A DNA stretch of 64,000 nt from Anderseniella sp963698275 (GCA_963698275.1 CAVOQE010000004.1:454103-518102); one strand, 5' to 3'. Positions 16,387-25,696 are shown, counted from the first letter of the stretch. Notes: generated by a model not told the origin, from the letters alone. Numbers and translations are program-made.

Positions 16387-17280
16387 ATGGGTATCGCATC
16401 AACAACCATCATCCCGGCTGCCGGCAATCAATCCGCAACTGCCGCTTTCCTGCAAAACATGACGTTGGAGATTACGCCGCGACAGGCCGAAAAGCTGCCG
16501 CTCATTGCGCAACATGTGGCGCCGGGAACCCACATTTTTGTGGCGCTCGTGGATCCCTCACATCTTGAAGACCAGATTACCGCAGTTGCGGAAATCAGGA
16601 AACTGGGCCTTGAACCGGTGCCTCATGTTCCTGCCCGGTTTGTCCGGAATGAAGACGATCTGAAGAACCGTATCGAGCGGCTGGCCACATCCGGCGACGT
16701 CACGCGTTACCTGGTGCTCGGCGGCGGTGCGCCCGAACCGGTCGGCGACTATCACTGCGCCCTGCAGTTGATGGAAACCGGCGTGTTCGAAGCCAACGGT
16801 GCAAAGGCGCTCGGCGTGGCGGGTCACCCGGAAGGCAATGCGGACATTGCCAGGCTGCACGGTGAAGCCATGCTGATGCAGGCGCTGAGTGAAAAACAGG
16901 CCTATATCAGGGACGCCGGTCTGGACGGCTTTATCTCGACGCAATTCCTGTTTGAAGCCGCCCCGGTTGCAAGCTGGGCAAAGGCTTTGCGCGAAAACGG
17001 CATTGATCTGCCGGCATTCATCGGCATTCCGGGTCCGGCATCCATCAAGACACTGGCGAAATACGCCGCGGTTTGCGGTGTCGGAAACTCGGCCCGTTTC
17101 ATTCGCAAGCAGGCCCTCAACATCACCAAGCTGCTGAGCGTTTCAACACCGGACAAGTTCATAGAAGACCTGGCAGCCATTCACGCCACAAGTCCCGACC
17201 TCAAGGTCATGGGCCCGCACATGTACCCGTTTGGCGGTTTCGACAAGCTGTTCGACTGGTTGTCTACCCTGCCGCGCTGA
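16387..17280 (+). CDS. Methylenetetrahydrofolate reductase-like protein (MetF family)
   Basis: A 297-residue TIM-barrel protein related to 5,10-methylenetetrahydrofolate reductase. Family text includes LEITPRQAEKLPLI at the N-terminus, DPSHLEDQI, PHVPARFVRNEDDL near residue 82, then LVLGGGAP, GVAGHPEGN and FISTQFLFEAAPVA. These divergent MetF-like proteins are often found with sarcosine or dimethylglycine oxidation genes and would reduce or balance methylene-tetrahydrofolate produced there. A GAGGA sequence lies about eight bases before the ATG at 16387, making it preferable to the open frame from 16258. It may not be the main housekeeping MetF. Confidence 0.75.
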   Translation: MGIASTTIIPAAGNQSATAAFLQNMTLEITPRQAEKLPLIAQHVAPGTHIFVALVDPSHLEDQITAVAEIRKLGLEPVPHVPARFVRNEDDLKNRIERLATSGDVTRYLVLGGGAPEPVGDYHCALQLMETGVFEANGAKALGVAGHPEGNADIARLHGEAMLMQALSEKQAYIRDAGLDGFISTQFLFEAAPVASWAKALRENGIDLPAFIGIPGPASIKTLAKYAAVCGVGNSARFIRKQALNITKLLSVSTPDKFIEDLAAIHATSPDLKVMGPHMYPFGGFDKLFDWLSTLPR

Positions 17281-17392
17281 GCAGCCAGACGGGATCGGCG
17301 CGGTTTGCCATCAAACAAATGAGTTGGGTTGTCAGTATTGCGCCTGATATGTTGCTCCAGGATAGCGATATTGATGGTAGGTCACAGGGCAT

Positions 17393-18487
17393 ATGGCGAA
17401 CGGCAAACTCAAGGTCGGCATTCTGTTCGGGGGTAAGTCCGCCGAGCATGAAGTGTCTCTTCAATCGGCAAAAAATGTCGCCGACGCAATCGACAGGAAC
17501 AAGTACGACGTTGCCCTGATCGGGATTAACAAGTCCGGTGACTGGCTGTTGCCGGATCAATCCCATTTTTTGCTCAATGCCGCTGATCCGAAACTCATAC
17601 AGCTCAACAGTGAGAACCAGGAAAGCGTGGCACTGGTGCCTCAAAGTGGAGGAGAATTGAGCAACCTGTCCGGTGGCGGTGTTCACTCCTCGATCGATGT
17701 AGTTTTTCCAATTCTTCATGGTCCTTTTGGAGAGGATGGCACCGTGCAAGGCCTGTTGAAACTTGCCGGCGTGCCGTTCGTCGGTTCGGGCGTGATCGGT
17801 TCTGCAGCCGGCATGGACAAGGATGTCATGAAGCGCCTGCTGCGTGATGCCGGCATCCCGATCGCCAAATCCCTGACCTTCCGGCATGGCGATGTCCTGG
17901 ACTACGAGGCTATCTCCCGTGAAATTGGCCTGCCGCTGTTTATCAAGCCAGCCAACATGGGATCATCCGTTGGAGTCCACAAAGTCTCCAGCCGGGACAC
18001 GTTCGATGAGGCTGTTCTGGACGCATTTTCCTACGACATGAAAATTCTGATCGAGGAGTTCGTTGATGGCCGTGAGCTTGAGTGTGCGATACTCGGCAAT
18101 CTGCGACCGGAAGCCTCTGTTGTCGGTGAGATAAAGCCCAGTCATGACTTTTATTCCTACGAAGCCAAGTACCTGGACGAGCACGGGGCAGCGTTGGAAA
18201 TCCCTGCCGACATACCAGACGCCGTCAGTGACAGAATTCGTGACCTCGCCGTGAGAACCTTTCAAACACTTGAATGCGAAGGCCTTGGCAGAGTGGACTG
18301 CTTCCTCAAGAGCGACGGCGAGATCATCGTGAACGAGATAAACACCATGCCGGGGTTCACGAAAATCAGCATGTATCCGCGCCTTTGGGAAGCAAGCGGT
18401 GTTTCCTATCCGGACCTGATCACCAAACTGATCGAACTGGGCCTGGAGCGCTTTGAACGGGAACAGAAGTTGAAGACGTCGTTTTAG
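17393..18487 (+). CDS. ddl: D-alanine--D-alanine ligase
   Basis: A 364-residue ATP-grasp enzyme that joins two D-Ala for peptidoglycan precursors. Motifs are LKVGILFGGKSAEHEVS at the N-terminus, FPILHGPFGEDGTVQG near residue 105, FIKPANMGSSVGV in the ATP-binding lid, and the metal-binding VNEINTMPGFT near residue 310. Length and text fit the DdlA-type group. It lies outside the mur/dcw cluster and between one-carbon genes, so it may be a second copy. The codon mix seems slightly less GC-rich than its neighbours. The 112-base gap before it holds no other feature. Confidence 0.92.
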   Translation: MANGKLKVGILFGGKSAEHEVSLQSAKNVADAIDRNKYDVALIGINKSGDWLLPDQSHFLLNAADPKLIQLNSENQESVALVPQSGGELSNLSGGGVHSSIDVVFPILHGPFGEDGTVQGLLKLAGVPFVGSGVIGSAAGMDKDVMKRLLRDAGIPIAKSLTFRHGDVLDYEAISREIGLPLFIKPANMGSSVGVHKVSSRDTFDEAVLDAFSYDMKILIEEFVDGRELECAILGNLRPEASVVGEIKPSHDFYSYEAKYLDEHGAALEIPADIPDAVSDRIRDLAVRTFQTLECEGLGRVDCFLKSDGEIIVNEINTMPGFTKISMYPRLWEASGVSYPDLITKLIELGLERFEREQKLKTSF

Positions 18488-18505
18488 GTTGGTGCGCCCT
18501 TACTC

Positions 18506-19111
18506 TTACCGTCTGCCAAACAAGCCGATGGTCGCGGCAGGCTTCGCCGTCGCCTCGATCCACTTCCAGGTGTAGTCGGCGTAAGAACGGAAGACATAGA
18601 TGTCGATCGCACACGGCTTGTCCGTGACGATATGGGCAAGAGCAGCGATTTCAGCGAACATCAGGCGGCGAACCAGTCCGGCTTTGTAGTCCGGCAGCGT
18701 GAAGTCGATCGATGATCCTTTCATCAGGACTTCGCGCGCATTGTCGCCTTCGAGCCGGATGATGGCGCGCGCGTCACTCACGTCCACCACCAGCGAGTGA
18801 ATATCGCCGAGATTCTTGCGGAGTTTGCCGACCAGGCCATCTGCCCTGCTGCGCGGGCAGCAGACCAGCCACTGGTCAACCGACAACCACAGCACTGTTA
18901 CATCGCCTTTGACGGCCGTACTGCGTGGTTTCAGCGGCAGGTCGAGGCCAAGAGCTGCCTTGGCGGCTTGCCGGAACTTGACCGAACTTGCCTCACCTCT
19001 CAGGTCAATCATGCCGCGGTCGGAAACCTCCGACACGGAAATGCTCAGCTCTGCAGCATCGCGGCTGCCGTCAAGATGCCCGAGCGGGCTTGTATACACA
19101 GCTTCAGACAT
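18506..19111 (-). CDS. soxG: Sarcosine oxidase subunit gamma
   Basis: A 201-residue gamma subunit of heterotetrameric sarcosine oxidase. It has the family text VLWLSVDQWLVCCP, VVDVSDARAIIRLEGDNAREVL and IDIYVFRSYADYTWKWI; the fold resembles the C-terminal part of T-protein-like subunits. It has no catalytic cofactor of its own and helps assemble the complex. The ATG at 19111 overlaps the soxA stop by eight bases and has AAGGA upstream. It is the last gene of the soxBDAG operon and ends close to ddl on the other strand. Confidence 0.9.
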   Translation of the reverse strand: MSEAVYTSPLGHLDGSRDAAELSISVSEVSDRGMIDLRGEASSVKFRQAAKAALGLDLPLKPRSTAVKGDVTVLWLSVDQWLVCCPRSRADGLVGKLRKNLGDIHSLVVDVSDARAIIRLEGDNAREVLMKGSSIDFTLPDYKAGLVRRLMFAEIAALAHIVTDKPCAIDIYVFRSYADYTWKWIEATAKPAATIGLFGRR

Positions 19112-22100
19112 TCTGGCGTTTTCCTTCTGCATCGAGGAACACGGGAGACGATATCACCGCCTCGACGGTCTTGCCGCCCTCCAGCGGAAACGAAACTGTT
19201 TCACCCATTTTGCCCTGGCCGCCTTCGATCAGGGCCATGGCGATGGAGCGCTGCAATGTGGGGCTGAAATAGCTCGACGTCACGTGTCCGATCATTTTCA
19301 TCGGCGGTGCCGATTTGACGGTCTCAACCGCGTAGGCACCGTCCGGCAGCACTTCCTGCGGGTCGGTGGTCAGCAATCCGACCAGTTGCTTGCGGCCTTC
19401 AGATGCCAGAAACGCCTGCTCCAGCGAGCGCTTGCCGATGAAGTCAGTTTTTTTCTTGGACACGGCCCAGCTCATGCCGACATCATGCGGCGTGACAGTG
19501 CCATCGGTTTCATCCCCGATGACAATGAAACCCTTTTCGGCGCGCAGCACGTGCAGGGCCTCGGTACCGTAGGCCGTTATGCCCTCGCTCTCGCCGGCCT
19601 GCATCAGCGCATCCCAAAGACCGCGTCCATATCCCGACGGCGTGGCGATTTCGTAGGACAGTTCACCGGAAAAGCTGATCCGGAACACCCGCACCGGATA
19701 TCCGGCCAGCCTGCCTTCGCGATAACTCATGAACTCGAACGCTTCAGCCGACAGGTCAATGTCGGTGTCGAGCTTGTCGAGTACCGTGCGCGCCTGCGGT
19801 CCGGCAATGGCAAACTGAGACCATTGCTCGGTCACTGACGTCACGAACACTTTCAGCGATGTCCATTCCGTTTGCAGCCATTCTTCCAGCCACGCCACGA
19901 TATTGTCGGCGCCGCCTGATGTCGTGTGCATGAGGTAATGGTCATCGCCCAGGCGAACCGTCACGCCATCATCCATCAGGAAGCCCATTTCGCTCATCAT
20001 CAGGCCATAACGTGCCTTGCCGACTTTCAGTGTCGAGAACATGTTGGTGTAGACCAGATCGAGCAGTTTGGCCGCATCCGGCCCCTTGATCTCGATCTTG
20101 CCGAGGGTCGATGCATCAAGCAGGCCGACCTTGTTGCGCACCGCCAGGATTTCCCGGTTGATGGCATCCTGTTTGGTTTCGCCTGCCTGCGGGTAACAAT
20201 AGGCCCGCCGCCATTGTCCGACCGGTTCCCAGTTGGCACCTTGTTGCCGGTGCCAGTCATAAATCGCGGTACGCCGCACCGGCAGGAACTGCTCGCCGGT
20301 CTTGGTGCCGGCAATGGCGCCAAACGAGTAGGGCGTATAGGGCGGGCGGAATGTCGTGGTGCCGATTTCGGGTATGCGCTTGCCGGTGGCATCGGAGATG
20401 ATGCCGAGACCGTTGATGTTGGAGGTCTTGCCCTGGTCCGTTGCCATGCCAAGGGTTGTGTAGCGCTTGGTATGCTCGACGGATTCATAGCCTTCGCGCT
20501 GCGCAAGCTCCAGGTCGGCTGCTGTCACATCGTTCTGGAAATCGATGAAGTGCTTGTTGCCCTCATTATAGCTGCCGGTGGCAGGCGCAAACCAGATCGG
20601 CTGGATGGGTCCGGCGCTGTGGGCTTTGACCATCGGTTTCTTTACAGGTTTTGCCGGTTTGCCGCCGAGCGCCCTGGCGGCGGTTTCACCACCGGCGAAA
20701 CCTTCTTCAACGCAAGCCTTCAGGTCAAAATTGCCATTGGCGCTGCCGACAACCGTGATCGGGTCACCGTGCCGGTCGGGGCGGAAGCTTTGAATGTCAT
20801 CATCGAAGCGGAGCTTGCCGCCATTGTGGCACCACAAATGCACCACCGGATTGTAGCCGCCGGACACGGCAACGAAGTCACAGTCGACCCGTTCTTCATT
20901 GACCACCCGGCCGCGCCCGATTGCATAGGGAGCGATCTTCACCGCGGTGATCTGTTTGCCGCCGGAAGTTGTTTCAACACCGGCTATGGCCGCACCAGCC
21001 TGCACGTTGAGGCCTGCATTACGTGCTGCGTCGGCGATTGCGGAAGGCACATCCTTGCGCACATCAATGATGCGGCTGACCGCGACGCCGGCCTCATGCA
21101 GTTTCAGGGCCGTCAGGTAGCCATCGTCATTGTTGGTGAAAATAACGCCATTCATGCCTGGCGATGTTGCATAGCGCTCTACCATGCCACGGGCCGCGGA
21201 GGCCATCATGATGCCGGGTCTGTCATTGTTGGCAAATGCAATCGGGCGCTCCAGTGCGCCGGACGCCACGATGACCTGGCCGGCGCGGATTTTCCACAGC
21301 CGATGGCGCGGTGCGCCCTGTGCCAGCAGGTCAGGGTCGTGGTCACAAACGCGTTCTGCCGCCAGCACGTAATTATGGTGATAATGCCCAACCACGGTGG
21401 TGCGCGTCAGCACATGGCAGTTGCCGGATGTCTCAAACTCGGCCCGGCGTGCGGCGACCCAGTCGGTCTGGCTGACGCCATCAATGTTGCCGGTGGAGAT
21501 ATCGGCCACCCCGCCAAGCACCGGATTCTCGTCTGCCAGCATGACACGCTTGCCGGATGCTGCAGCCGCCTGGGCTGCCGCAATGCCTGAAACACCGCCG
21601 CCGACAACCAGCACATCCACATGAACATGCATTTGTTCGTACGTATCGGGATCATGCTCACGCGCTGCTTCGCCAAGGCCGGCCGCATTGCGGATAAACG
21701 GCTCGTAGACTTTTTCCCAGAAGCTGCGCGGCCACATGAAGGTCTTGTAGTAGAAGCCGCCGGGCAAAAACCGGGAGAACTTGTTGTTGATGATGCCGAT
21801 ATCAAAATCCAGGTTCGGCCAGCGGTTCTGGCTGGTCGCTGCCAGGCCGTCATATAGCTCTACCTGGGTCGCCCTGAGGTTCGGTTCCCTGCGGCCGCCT
21901 TCGCCCACGCCGATCAGCGCGTTCATCTCTTCGGACCCCAGCCCGATCAGGCCGCGCGGACGATGGTACTTGAAGCTGCGGCCCATCACCCTGCGTCCGC
22001 TCGCCAGAACGGCAGACGCAACGGTGTCACCGGAAAAACCGGTCATCCTGGCGCTGTCAAAGCTGAAAGATATCTGCTTTGAACGGTTAATGCGCGAGCC

Positions 22101-22142
22101 TTTGGCGGCGGTCTCGGGCAGTCGGTAAGGTTTGCCGGTCAT
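19104..22142 (-). CDS. soxA: Sarcosine oxidase subunit alpha
   Basis: The largest subunit, 1012 residues. The N-terminal part has a 2Fe-2S-ferredoxin-like fold (FSGDTVASAVLASG near residue 36). An NAD-binding oxidoreductase core follows (VLVVGGGVSGIAAAQAAAAS near residue 155), then a C-terminal T-protein-like folate domain (from about residue 600, with VGLLDASTLGKIEIKGPDAA and later RAEKGFIVIGDETDGTVTPHD). With SoxB it oxidises sarcosine to glycine and passes the C1 unit to tetrahydrofolate as 5,10-methylene-THF, with peroxide formed. The start overlaps the soxD stop by ATGA. A very long antisense frame opposite it is only a shadow. Confidence 0.95.
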   Translation of the reverse strand: MTGKPYRLPETAAKGSRINRSKQISFSFDSARMTGFSGDTVASAVLASGRRVMGRSFKYHRPRGLIGLGSEEMNALIGVGEGGRREPNLRATQVELYDGLAATSQNRWPNLDFDIGIINNKFSRFLPGGFYYKTFMWPRSFWEKVYEPFIRNAAGLGEAAREHDPDTYEQMHVHVDVLVVGGGVSGIAAAQAAAASGKRVMLADENPVLGGVADISTGNIDGVSQTDWVAARRAEFETSGNCHVLTRTTVVGHYHHNYVLAAERVCDHDPDLLAQGAPRHRLWKIRAGQVIVASGALERPIAFANNDRPGIMMASAARGMVERYATSPGMNGVIFTNNDDGYLTALKLHEAGVAVSRIIDVRKDVPSAIADAARNAGLNVQAGAAIAGVETTSGGKQITAVKIAPYAIGRGRVVNEERVDCDFVAVSGGYNPVVHLWCHNGGKLRFDDDIQSFRPDRHGDPITVVGSANGNFDLKACVEEGFAGGETAARALGGKPAKPVKKPMVKAHSAGPIQPIWFAPATGSYNEGNKHFIDFQNDVTAADLELAQREGYESVEHTKRYTTLGMATDQGKTSNINGLGIISDATGKRIPEIGTTTFRPPYTPYSFGAIAGTKTGEQFLPVRRTAIYDWHRQQGANWEPVGQWRRAYCYPQAGETKQDAINREILAVRNKVGLLDASTLGKIEIKGPDAAKLLDLVYTNMFSTLKVGKARYGLMMSEMGFLMDDGVTVRLGDDHYLMHTTSGGADNIVAWLEEWLQTEWTSLKVFVTSVTEQWSQFAIAGPQARTVLDKLDTDIDLSAEAFEFMSYREGRLAGYPVRVFRISFSGELSYEIATPSGYGRGLWDALMQAGESEGITAYGTEALHVLRAEKGFIVIGDETDGTVTPHDVGMSWAVSKKKTDFIGKRSLEQAFLASEGRKQLVGLLTTDPQEVLPDGAYAVETVKSAPPMKMIGHVTSSYFSPTLQRSIAMALIEGGQGKMGETVSFPLEGGKTVEAVISSPVFLDAEGKRQNV

Positions 22143-22570
22143 GACTTATTCGCCTTTGCTGGGACGGTTTTGCGCGCGGCAGTTGCCTTGGCGCCAATCT
22201 TCTTCGCAGCCGCCTCTTTGACAGCAGGCTTGCCTGCCGTGGCCTTCTTGAAGAAGTCGGCCCACTGGCCGGTTGCCTGCTTCATGACGTCAGCGGGCGG
22301 CAATTCGGTAATGCCGTAATAGGCCTTGAACTCCAGTGACATCGTATCGCGCGCGGCATGAAACCACTTGCCGCAACCGCGATCGCAGCGCCAGCGTTCG
22401 AAATGCAGACCCTTGGGATTGAACCGCATGAACAGGTAATCGCGCTGTTCGCCGTCTGCGATGTTGTCAGGGTCGGACGTTGCCGGGCGCGCGATATGAG
22501 CCTGCCCGCCGCAGTGAAAGTCCGTCTCATCGCCTTCAGCCCCGCACACGGGGCACTGGATAATCAGCAT
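22139..22570 (-). CDS. soxD: Sarcosine oxidase subunit delta with a Lys/Ala-rich tail
   Basis: The delta subunit is a small zinc-binding protein. Ligands visible are CPVCGAEG at the N-terminus, a His/Cys pair in DFHCGG near residue 19, and the paired cysteines in RWRCDRGCGKWFHAARDT near residue 60. The conserved core ends near residue 85. The remaining 55 or so residues, rich in Lys and Ala (KPAVKEAAAKKIGAKATAA), make it longer than many homologues. It starts ten bases after soxB and overlaps soxA, so the four subunits are translated from one transcript. Confidence 0.9.
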   Translation of the reverse strand: MLIIQCPVCGAEGDETDFHCGGQAHIARPATSDPDNIADGEQRDYLFMRFNPKGLHFERWRCDRGCGKWFHAARDTMSLEFKAYYGITELPPADVMKQATGQWADFFKKATAGKPAVKEAAAKKIGAKATAARKTVPAKANKS

Positions 22571-22580
22571 GGCATTATTC

Positions 22581-23831
22581 CTAGTGCGCTACGGCCGCGG
22601 CAACGCTTTCATCAATGAAGCGGCCCTCGGTGAAGCGGTTAAGTCCAAATGGCGCGGCAATCGGATGCGGCCGGTCATTGGCGATGGTGTCTGCAAACAC
22701 GAAGCCGGAACCGGGAATGGATTTCCATCCGCCGGTTCCCCAGCCGCAATTGACATAAAGCCCGCCCACATCGGTCATGCTGATGATCGGTGAGCGATCC
22801 CCGGTCATGTCAACGATACCACCCCACTGGCGCAACATGCGCAGGCGCGAGATGATCGGGAACGTTTCCACCAGCGCCGATACGGTGTGTTCAATGGCTG
22901 GAAATGAGCCGCGCTGTGAATAGTTGTTGTAAGGGTCCGCACCGCCGCCAATGACCAGTTCGCCCTTGTCGGACTGGCTCATATAGCCATGCACCGTATT
23001 GGCCATGACCACACAATCGATCACCGGCTTGATCGGCTCAGACACCAGTGCCTGCAGGCAGACACTTTCCACCGGCATGCGCACACCGGCCATTTCCATG
23101 ATGTTCGACGTATGGCCGGATGTGACGACGGCAACTTTCTTGGCGCGGATGGTGCCGCGTTTGGTGGCAACACCGGTAATTTTTCCACCTGAGCGCAACA
23201 TGCCGGTCACTTCGCAGTTCTGGATGACGTCGACACCCATATTGTCGATGGCGCGGGCATATCCCCAGGCAAGCGCGTCATGGCGGCCGGTGCCGCCGCG
23301 CGGCTGGTAATAGGCCCCAAGGATCGGGTAGCGCGCATCGGGACTGTCATTGATGATCGGCACGATGCGTTTAACCTCCGCTGCATCAACCATCCGGCAG
23401 TCGAGACCCGCCAGCCGGTTGGCATGGGCAGTGCGCCTGAATGCCCTGAGTTCATGCTCGGTCTGGCACAGCATCAGCACGCCGCGCGGTGAGAACATCA
23501 TGTTGTAGTTCAGTTCCTGGGACAGCGTCTCATACAGGGACCGCGCCAGTTCATAGATGGCGATAGACGGGTCCTGCAGATAATTGGACCGGATGATTGT
23601 GGTGTTGCGCCCGGTATTGCCGCCGCCAAGCCAGCCTTTTTCAATGACCGCCATGTTGGTGATGCCGTGGTTCTTGGCCAGGTAGTAGGCCGTTGCCAGG
23701 CCATGGCCGCCGGCACCCACGATCACCACATCGTACTCTTCTTTCGGGTCGGGACTGCGCCATGCGCGTTCCCAGTCCTTGTGGTAGTTCAGGGCATTTC
23801 TGGCCAGGGAAAATATCGAATAGCGTTTCAT
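22581..23831 (-). CDS. soxB: Sarcosine oxidase subunit beta
   Basis: A 416-residue FAD-dependent oxidase subunit of the DAO family. The dinucleotide-binding motif is VVIVGAGGHGLATAYYLAKN near residue 35, followed by IEKGWLGGGNTGRNTTIIRS, the segment that holds the covalent FMN site region in this family. Late text is CGWGTGGWKSIPGSG near residue 365. It carries out sarcosine oxidation within the alpha-beta-gamma-delta complex. It is the first gene of the operon; a GTCGCA direct repeat lies about 90-120 bases upstream. The gene symbol is that of sarcosine oxidase, not of the thiosulfate-oxidising Sox system. Confidence 0.95.
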   Translation of the reverse strand: MKRYSIFSLARNALNYHKDWERAWRSPDPKEEYDVVIVGAGGHGLATAYYLAKNHGITNMAVIEKGWLGGGNTGRNTTIIRSNYLQDPSIAIYELARSLYETLSQELNYNMMFSPRGVLMLCQTEHELRAFRRTAHANRLAGLDCRMVDAAEVKRIVPIINDSPDARYPILGAYYQPRGGTGRHDALAWGYARAIDNMGVDVIQNCEVTGMLRSGGKITGVATKRGTIRAKKVAVVTSGHTSNIMEMAGVRMPVESVCLQALVSEPIKPVIDCVVMANTVHGYMSQSDKGELVIGGGADPYNNYSQRGSFPAIEHTVSALVETFPIISRLRMLRQWGGIVDMTGDRSPIISMTDVGGLYVNCGWGTGGWKSIPGSGFVFADTIANDRPHPIAAPFGLNRFTEGRFIDESVAAAVAH

Positions 23832-23920
23832 GGACGGTCTTCCGAGTTGGCTCTCTATACAGGGTGAGCCGAATTAACTTCACGCAATCTAGCAAACCGC
23901 CTTAATTATCACCAAATGAT

Positions 23921-23947
23921 TGCGACATTCAGACCGGGAAGTGCGAC
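23921..23947 (-). promoter_or_regulatory. Putative operator: GTCGCA direct repeat upstream of soxB
   Basis: On the plus strand TGCGAC occurs at 23921-23926 and 23942-23947, 21 bases apart; read toward soxB this is GTCGCA-N15-GTCGCA. The flanking bases also agree in part with the metF-like upstream repeat. It lies about 90-116 bases before the soxB start, a normal place for an activator site. Confidence 0.5.
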
Positions 23948-24034
23948 ACTGGTGCATGACATGGCCACGTTGGTGACGTTAAACTCGCTGTTTCGTGAGT
24001 TGTATTGCTCGTTGTGCGATTGCTAAGTGGTATT

Positions 24035-25210
24035 ATGTTGTTGTGGATTTCATTTGCCGTATTGACGGCCCTGGTTTTGATGGCGCTGCTGTCGCCATTA
24101 CGCCCGCGTGCGCAGAACGGGGATGCTGAACGCGCATCCTTTGATCTTGCCGTATACCGTGATCAGTTGAGCGAACTGGAACGGGACCAGAAAGCCGGCC
24201 TGATCCCGGATTCAGAGGCTGATGCGGCACGCAATGAAGTGTCGCGGCGTATTCTGGCAGCCCAGGCTGAACTTGCATCAGAAGCAAAGGCTGCGCGCCC
24301 GGTTCCGGCCTGGTTGCCGATTGCAACCGGGGTCGCTGTTCCGTTGATCGCACTTGGCGGATATCTGCAGATCGGCCGCCCGGACCTGCCGGCCCAGCCC
24401 CTGCAGGCCCGCATTGACGGCGCTGTTGCCAACCAGGACATGGCGGCCATGGTGCGCCAGGTGGAACAGCATCTGGAACAGAAACCCAATGATGCGCGCG
24501 GCTGGATGGTGCTGGCGCCGGCTTACAAGCGTATCGGCAGATATAATGACGCGGCCAACGCCTACAGGAAGGCGCTTGCCATATCCGGCCCTGATGCAGA
24601 CCTGATGACCGATATGGGCGAAAGCCTTGTGCTGGCCAATAATGGCCTGGTGTCCAACGAGGCCCAGGAGGTTTTTGAAGCGGTTCAAAAGGCTGCGCCG
24701 AAGCATATGAAGGCCCGGTTTTACGTGGCACTTGCCCACCGGCAGGAAGGCAGGACCGCTGACGCTATTGCCGGCTGGACTGCCATGTTGGCCGAAAGCG
24801 CACCGGATGCGCCGTGGCGGGCTGCCGTTGAACAACAGATCTCGTCCGCCGGCGGCCGGTCGCCCGAAGCTCCGGCTCTGACTGCTGGCCAGATGCCCAA
24901 GGCTCCGCCACTCGCCGCAGGTCAGATGCCCAAAGGGCCGGCGCTGACCGAAGAGCAGATACAGCAGGGCCAGCAGATGGACGCCACCGACCGCACCGCG
25001 ATGATCCGCTCCATGGTTGAAGGACTGGATGAACGCCTGACCGAAGACGGTGCCGATATTGATGCCTGGTTACGGCTCATCCGCGCCCGCATGGTGCTGG
25101 GCGAGAAAGACAAGGCAGCCGACGCTCTCAACCGGGCGGCCAAAGCTCTCAAGGATAACCAGCAGGCCGTTGCCCGGCTTGAAGAAACCCGCAAGGCCCT
25201 GGGGCTTTGA
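24035..25210 (+). CDS. ccmI: Cytochrome c biogenesis protein CcmI (CycH)
   Basis: A 391-residue membrane chaperone that holds apocytochrome c for heme attachment. The N-terminus has the family's first membrane segment (LLWISFAVLTALVLMALLSPLRP), followed by YRDQLSELERDQKAGLI, the leucine-zipper-like loop of CcmI. A second membrane segment is near residue 98 (WLPIATGVAVPLIALGGYL). The periplasmic part carries TPR-like repeats (ARGWMVLAPAYKRIGRYNDA near residue 160). The chosen ATG at 24035 is preferred to a TTG at 24005. It opens the ccmI-ccmE-ccmF-ccmH unit (cycHJKL in rhizobia). Confidence 0.9.
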   Translation: MLLWISFAVLTALVLMALLSPLRPRAQNGDAERASFDLAVYRDQLSELERDQKAGLIPDSEADAARNEVSRRILAAQAELASEAKAARPVPAWLPIATGVAVPLIALGGYLQIGRPDLPAQPLQARIDGAVANQDMAAMVRQVEQHLEQKPNDARGWMVLAPAYKRIGRYNDAANAYRKALAISGPDADLMTDMGESLVLANNGLVSNEAQEVFEAVQKAAPKHMKARFYVALAHRQEGRTADAIAGWTAMLAESAPDAPWRAAVEQQISSAGGRSPEAPALTAGQMPKAPPLAAGQMPKGPALTEEQIQQGQQMDATDRTAMIRSMVEGLDERLTEDGADIDAWLRLIRARMVLGEKDKAADALNRAAKALKDNQQAVARLEETRKALGL

Positions 25211-25228
25211 TGACAGGAATGACGTGAT

Positions 25229-25696
25229 ATGGCGATGACACGAAAACAACAGCGTGGCGCACTGATCGGCGCCGGTCTCGGGGCTCTTGGCCTTGCAGCG
25301 GGGCTGGTGCTGTACGCCTTGTCAGACACGATTACATTTTTCTACACACCGTCCGATGTTGTAGAAAAGGGCGTGCAACCGGGAACCCGTTTCCGGCTGG
25401 GCGGCCTGGTCGAAGACGGCTCGATTGTCCGAGGACAGGGCAAGACCGTTTCGTTCAAGGTCACAGACACCGCCGGCACCTTGCCGGTGACCTATGTCGG
25501 CATCTTGCCCGACCTGTTCCGGGAAGGTCAGGGGGTCATTGCAGAGGGCATGCTGGATGCCGGCGGAAGCTTCAAGGCCGATACGGTTCTGGCCAAGCAT
25601 GATGAAAATTATATGCCGCGTGAAGTGGCGGACGCCCTGAAGGAAAAAGGCGTCTGGAAACCAGGTGACGAAGCAGCAAAAGAAGGTACTCAATGA
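25229..25696 (+). CDS. ccmE: Cytochrome c maturation heme chaperone CcmE
   Basis: A 155-residue heme chaperone with one N-terminal membrane segment (GALIGAGLGALGLAAGLVLYAL) and the periplasmic OB-fold domain. The heme-binding histidine lies in LAKHDENYMP near residue 126, with the tyrosine three residues later also conserved. It takes heme from CcmC and hands it to CcmF/CcmH. It ends by overlapping the ccmF start by four bases (ATGA). Confidence 0.95.
   Translation: MAMTRKQQRGALIGAGLGALGLAAGLVLYALSDTITFFYTPSDVVEKGVQPGTRFRLGGLVEDGSIVRGQGKTVSFKVTDTAGTLPVTYVGILPDLFREGQGVIAEGMLDAGGSFKADTVLAKHDENYMPREVADALKEKGVWKPGDEAAKEGTQ

Noticed and set aside
19926..21590. A 554-codon open frame on the plus strand
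   Set aside because: It lies exactly opposite soxA, has no family text, and is rich in His/Cys/Val as expected for the reverse of a GC-rich gene.
22139..23831. Reading soxB/soxA/soxD as thiosulfate oxidation (Sox) genes
   Set aside because: The proteins have FAD/folate and zinc features of heterotetrameric sarcosine oxidase; the shared symbols are only a naming clash.
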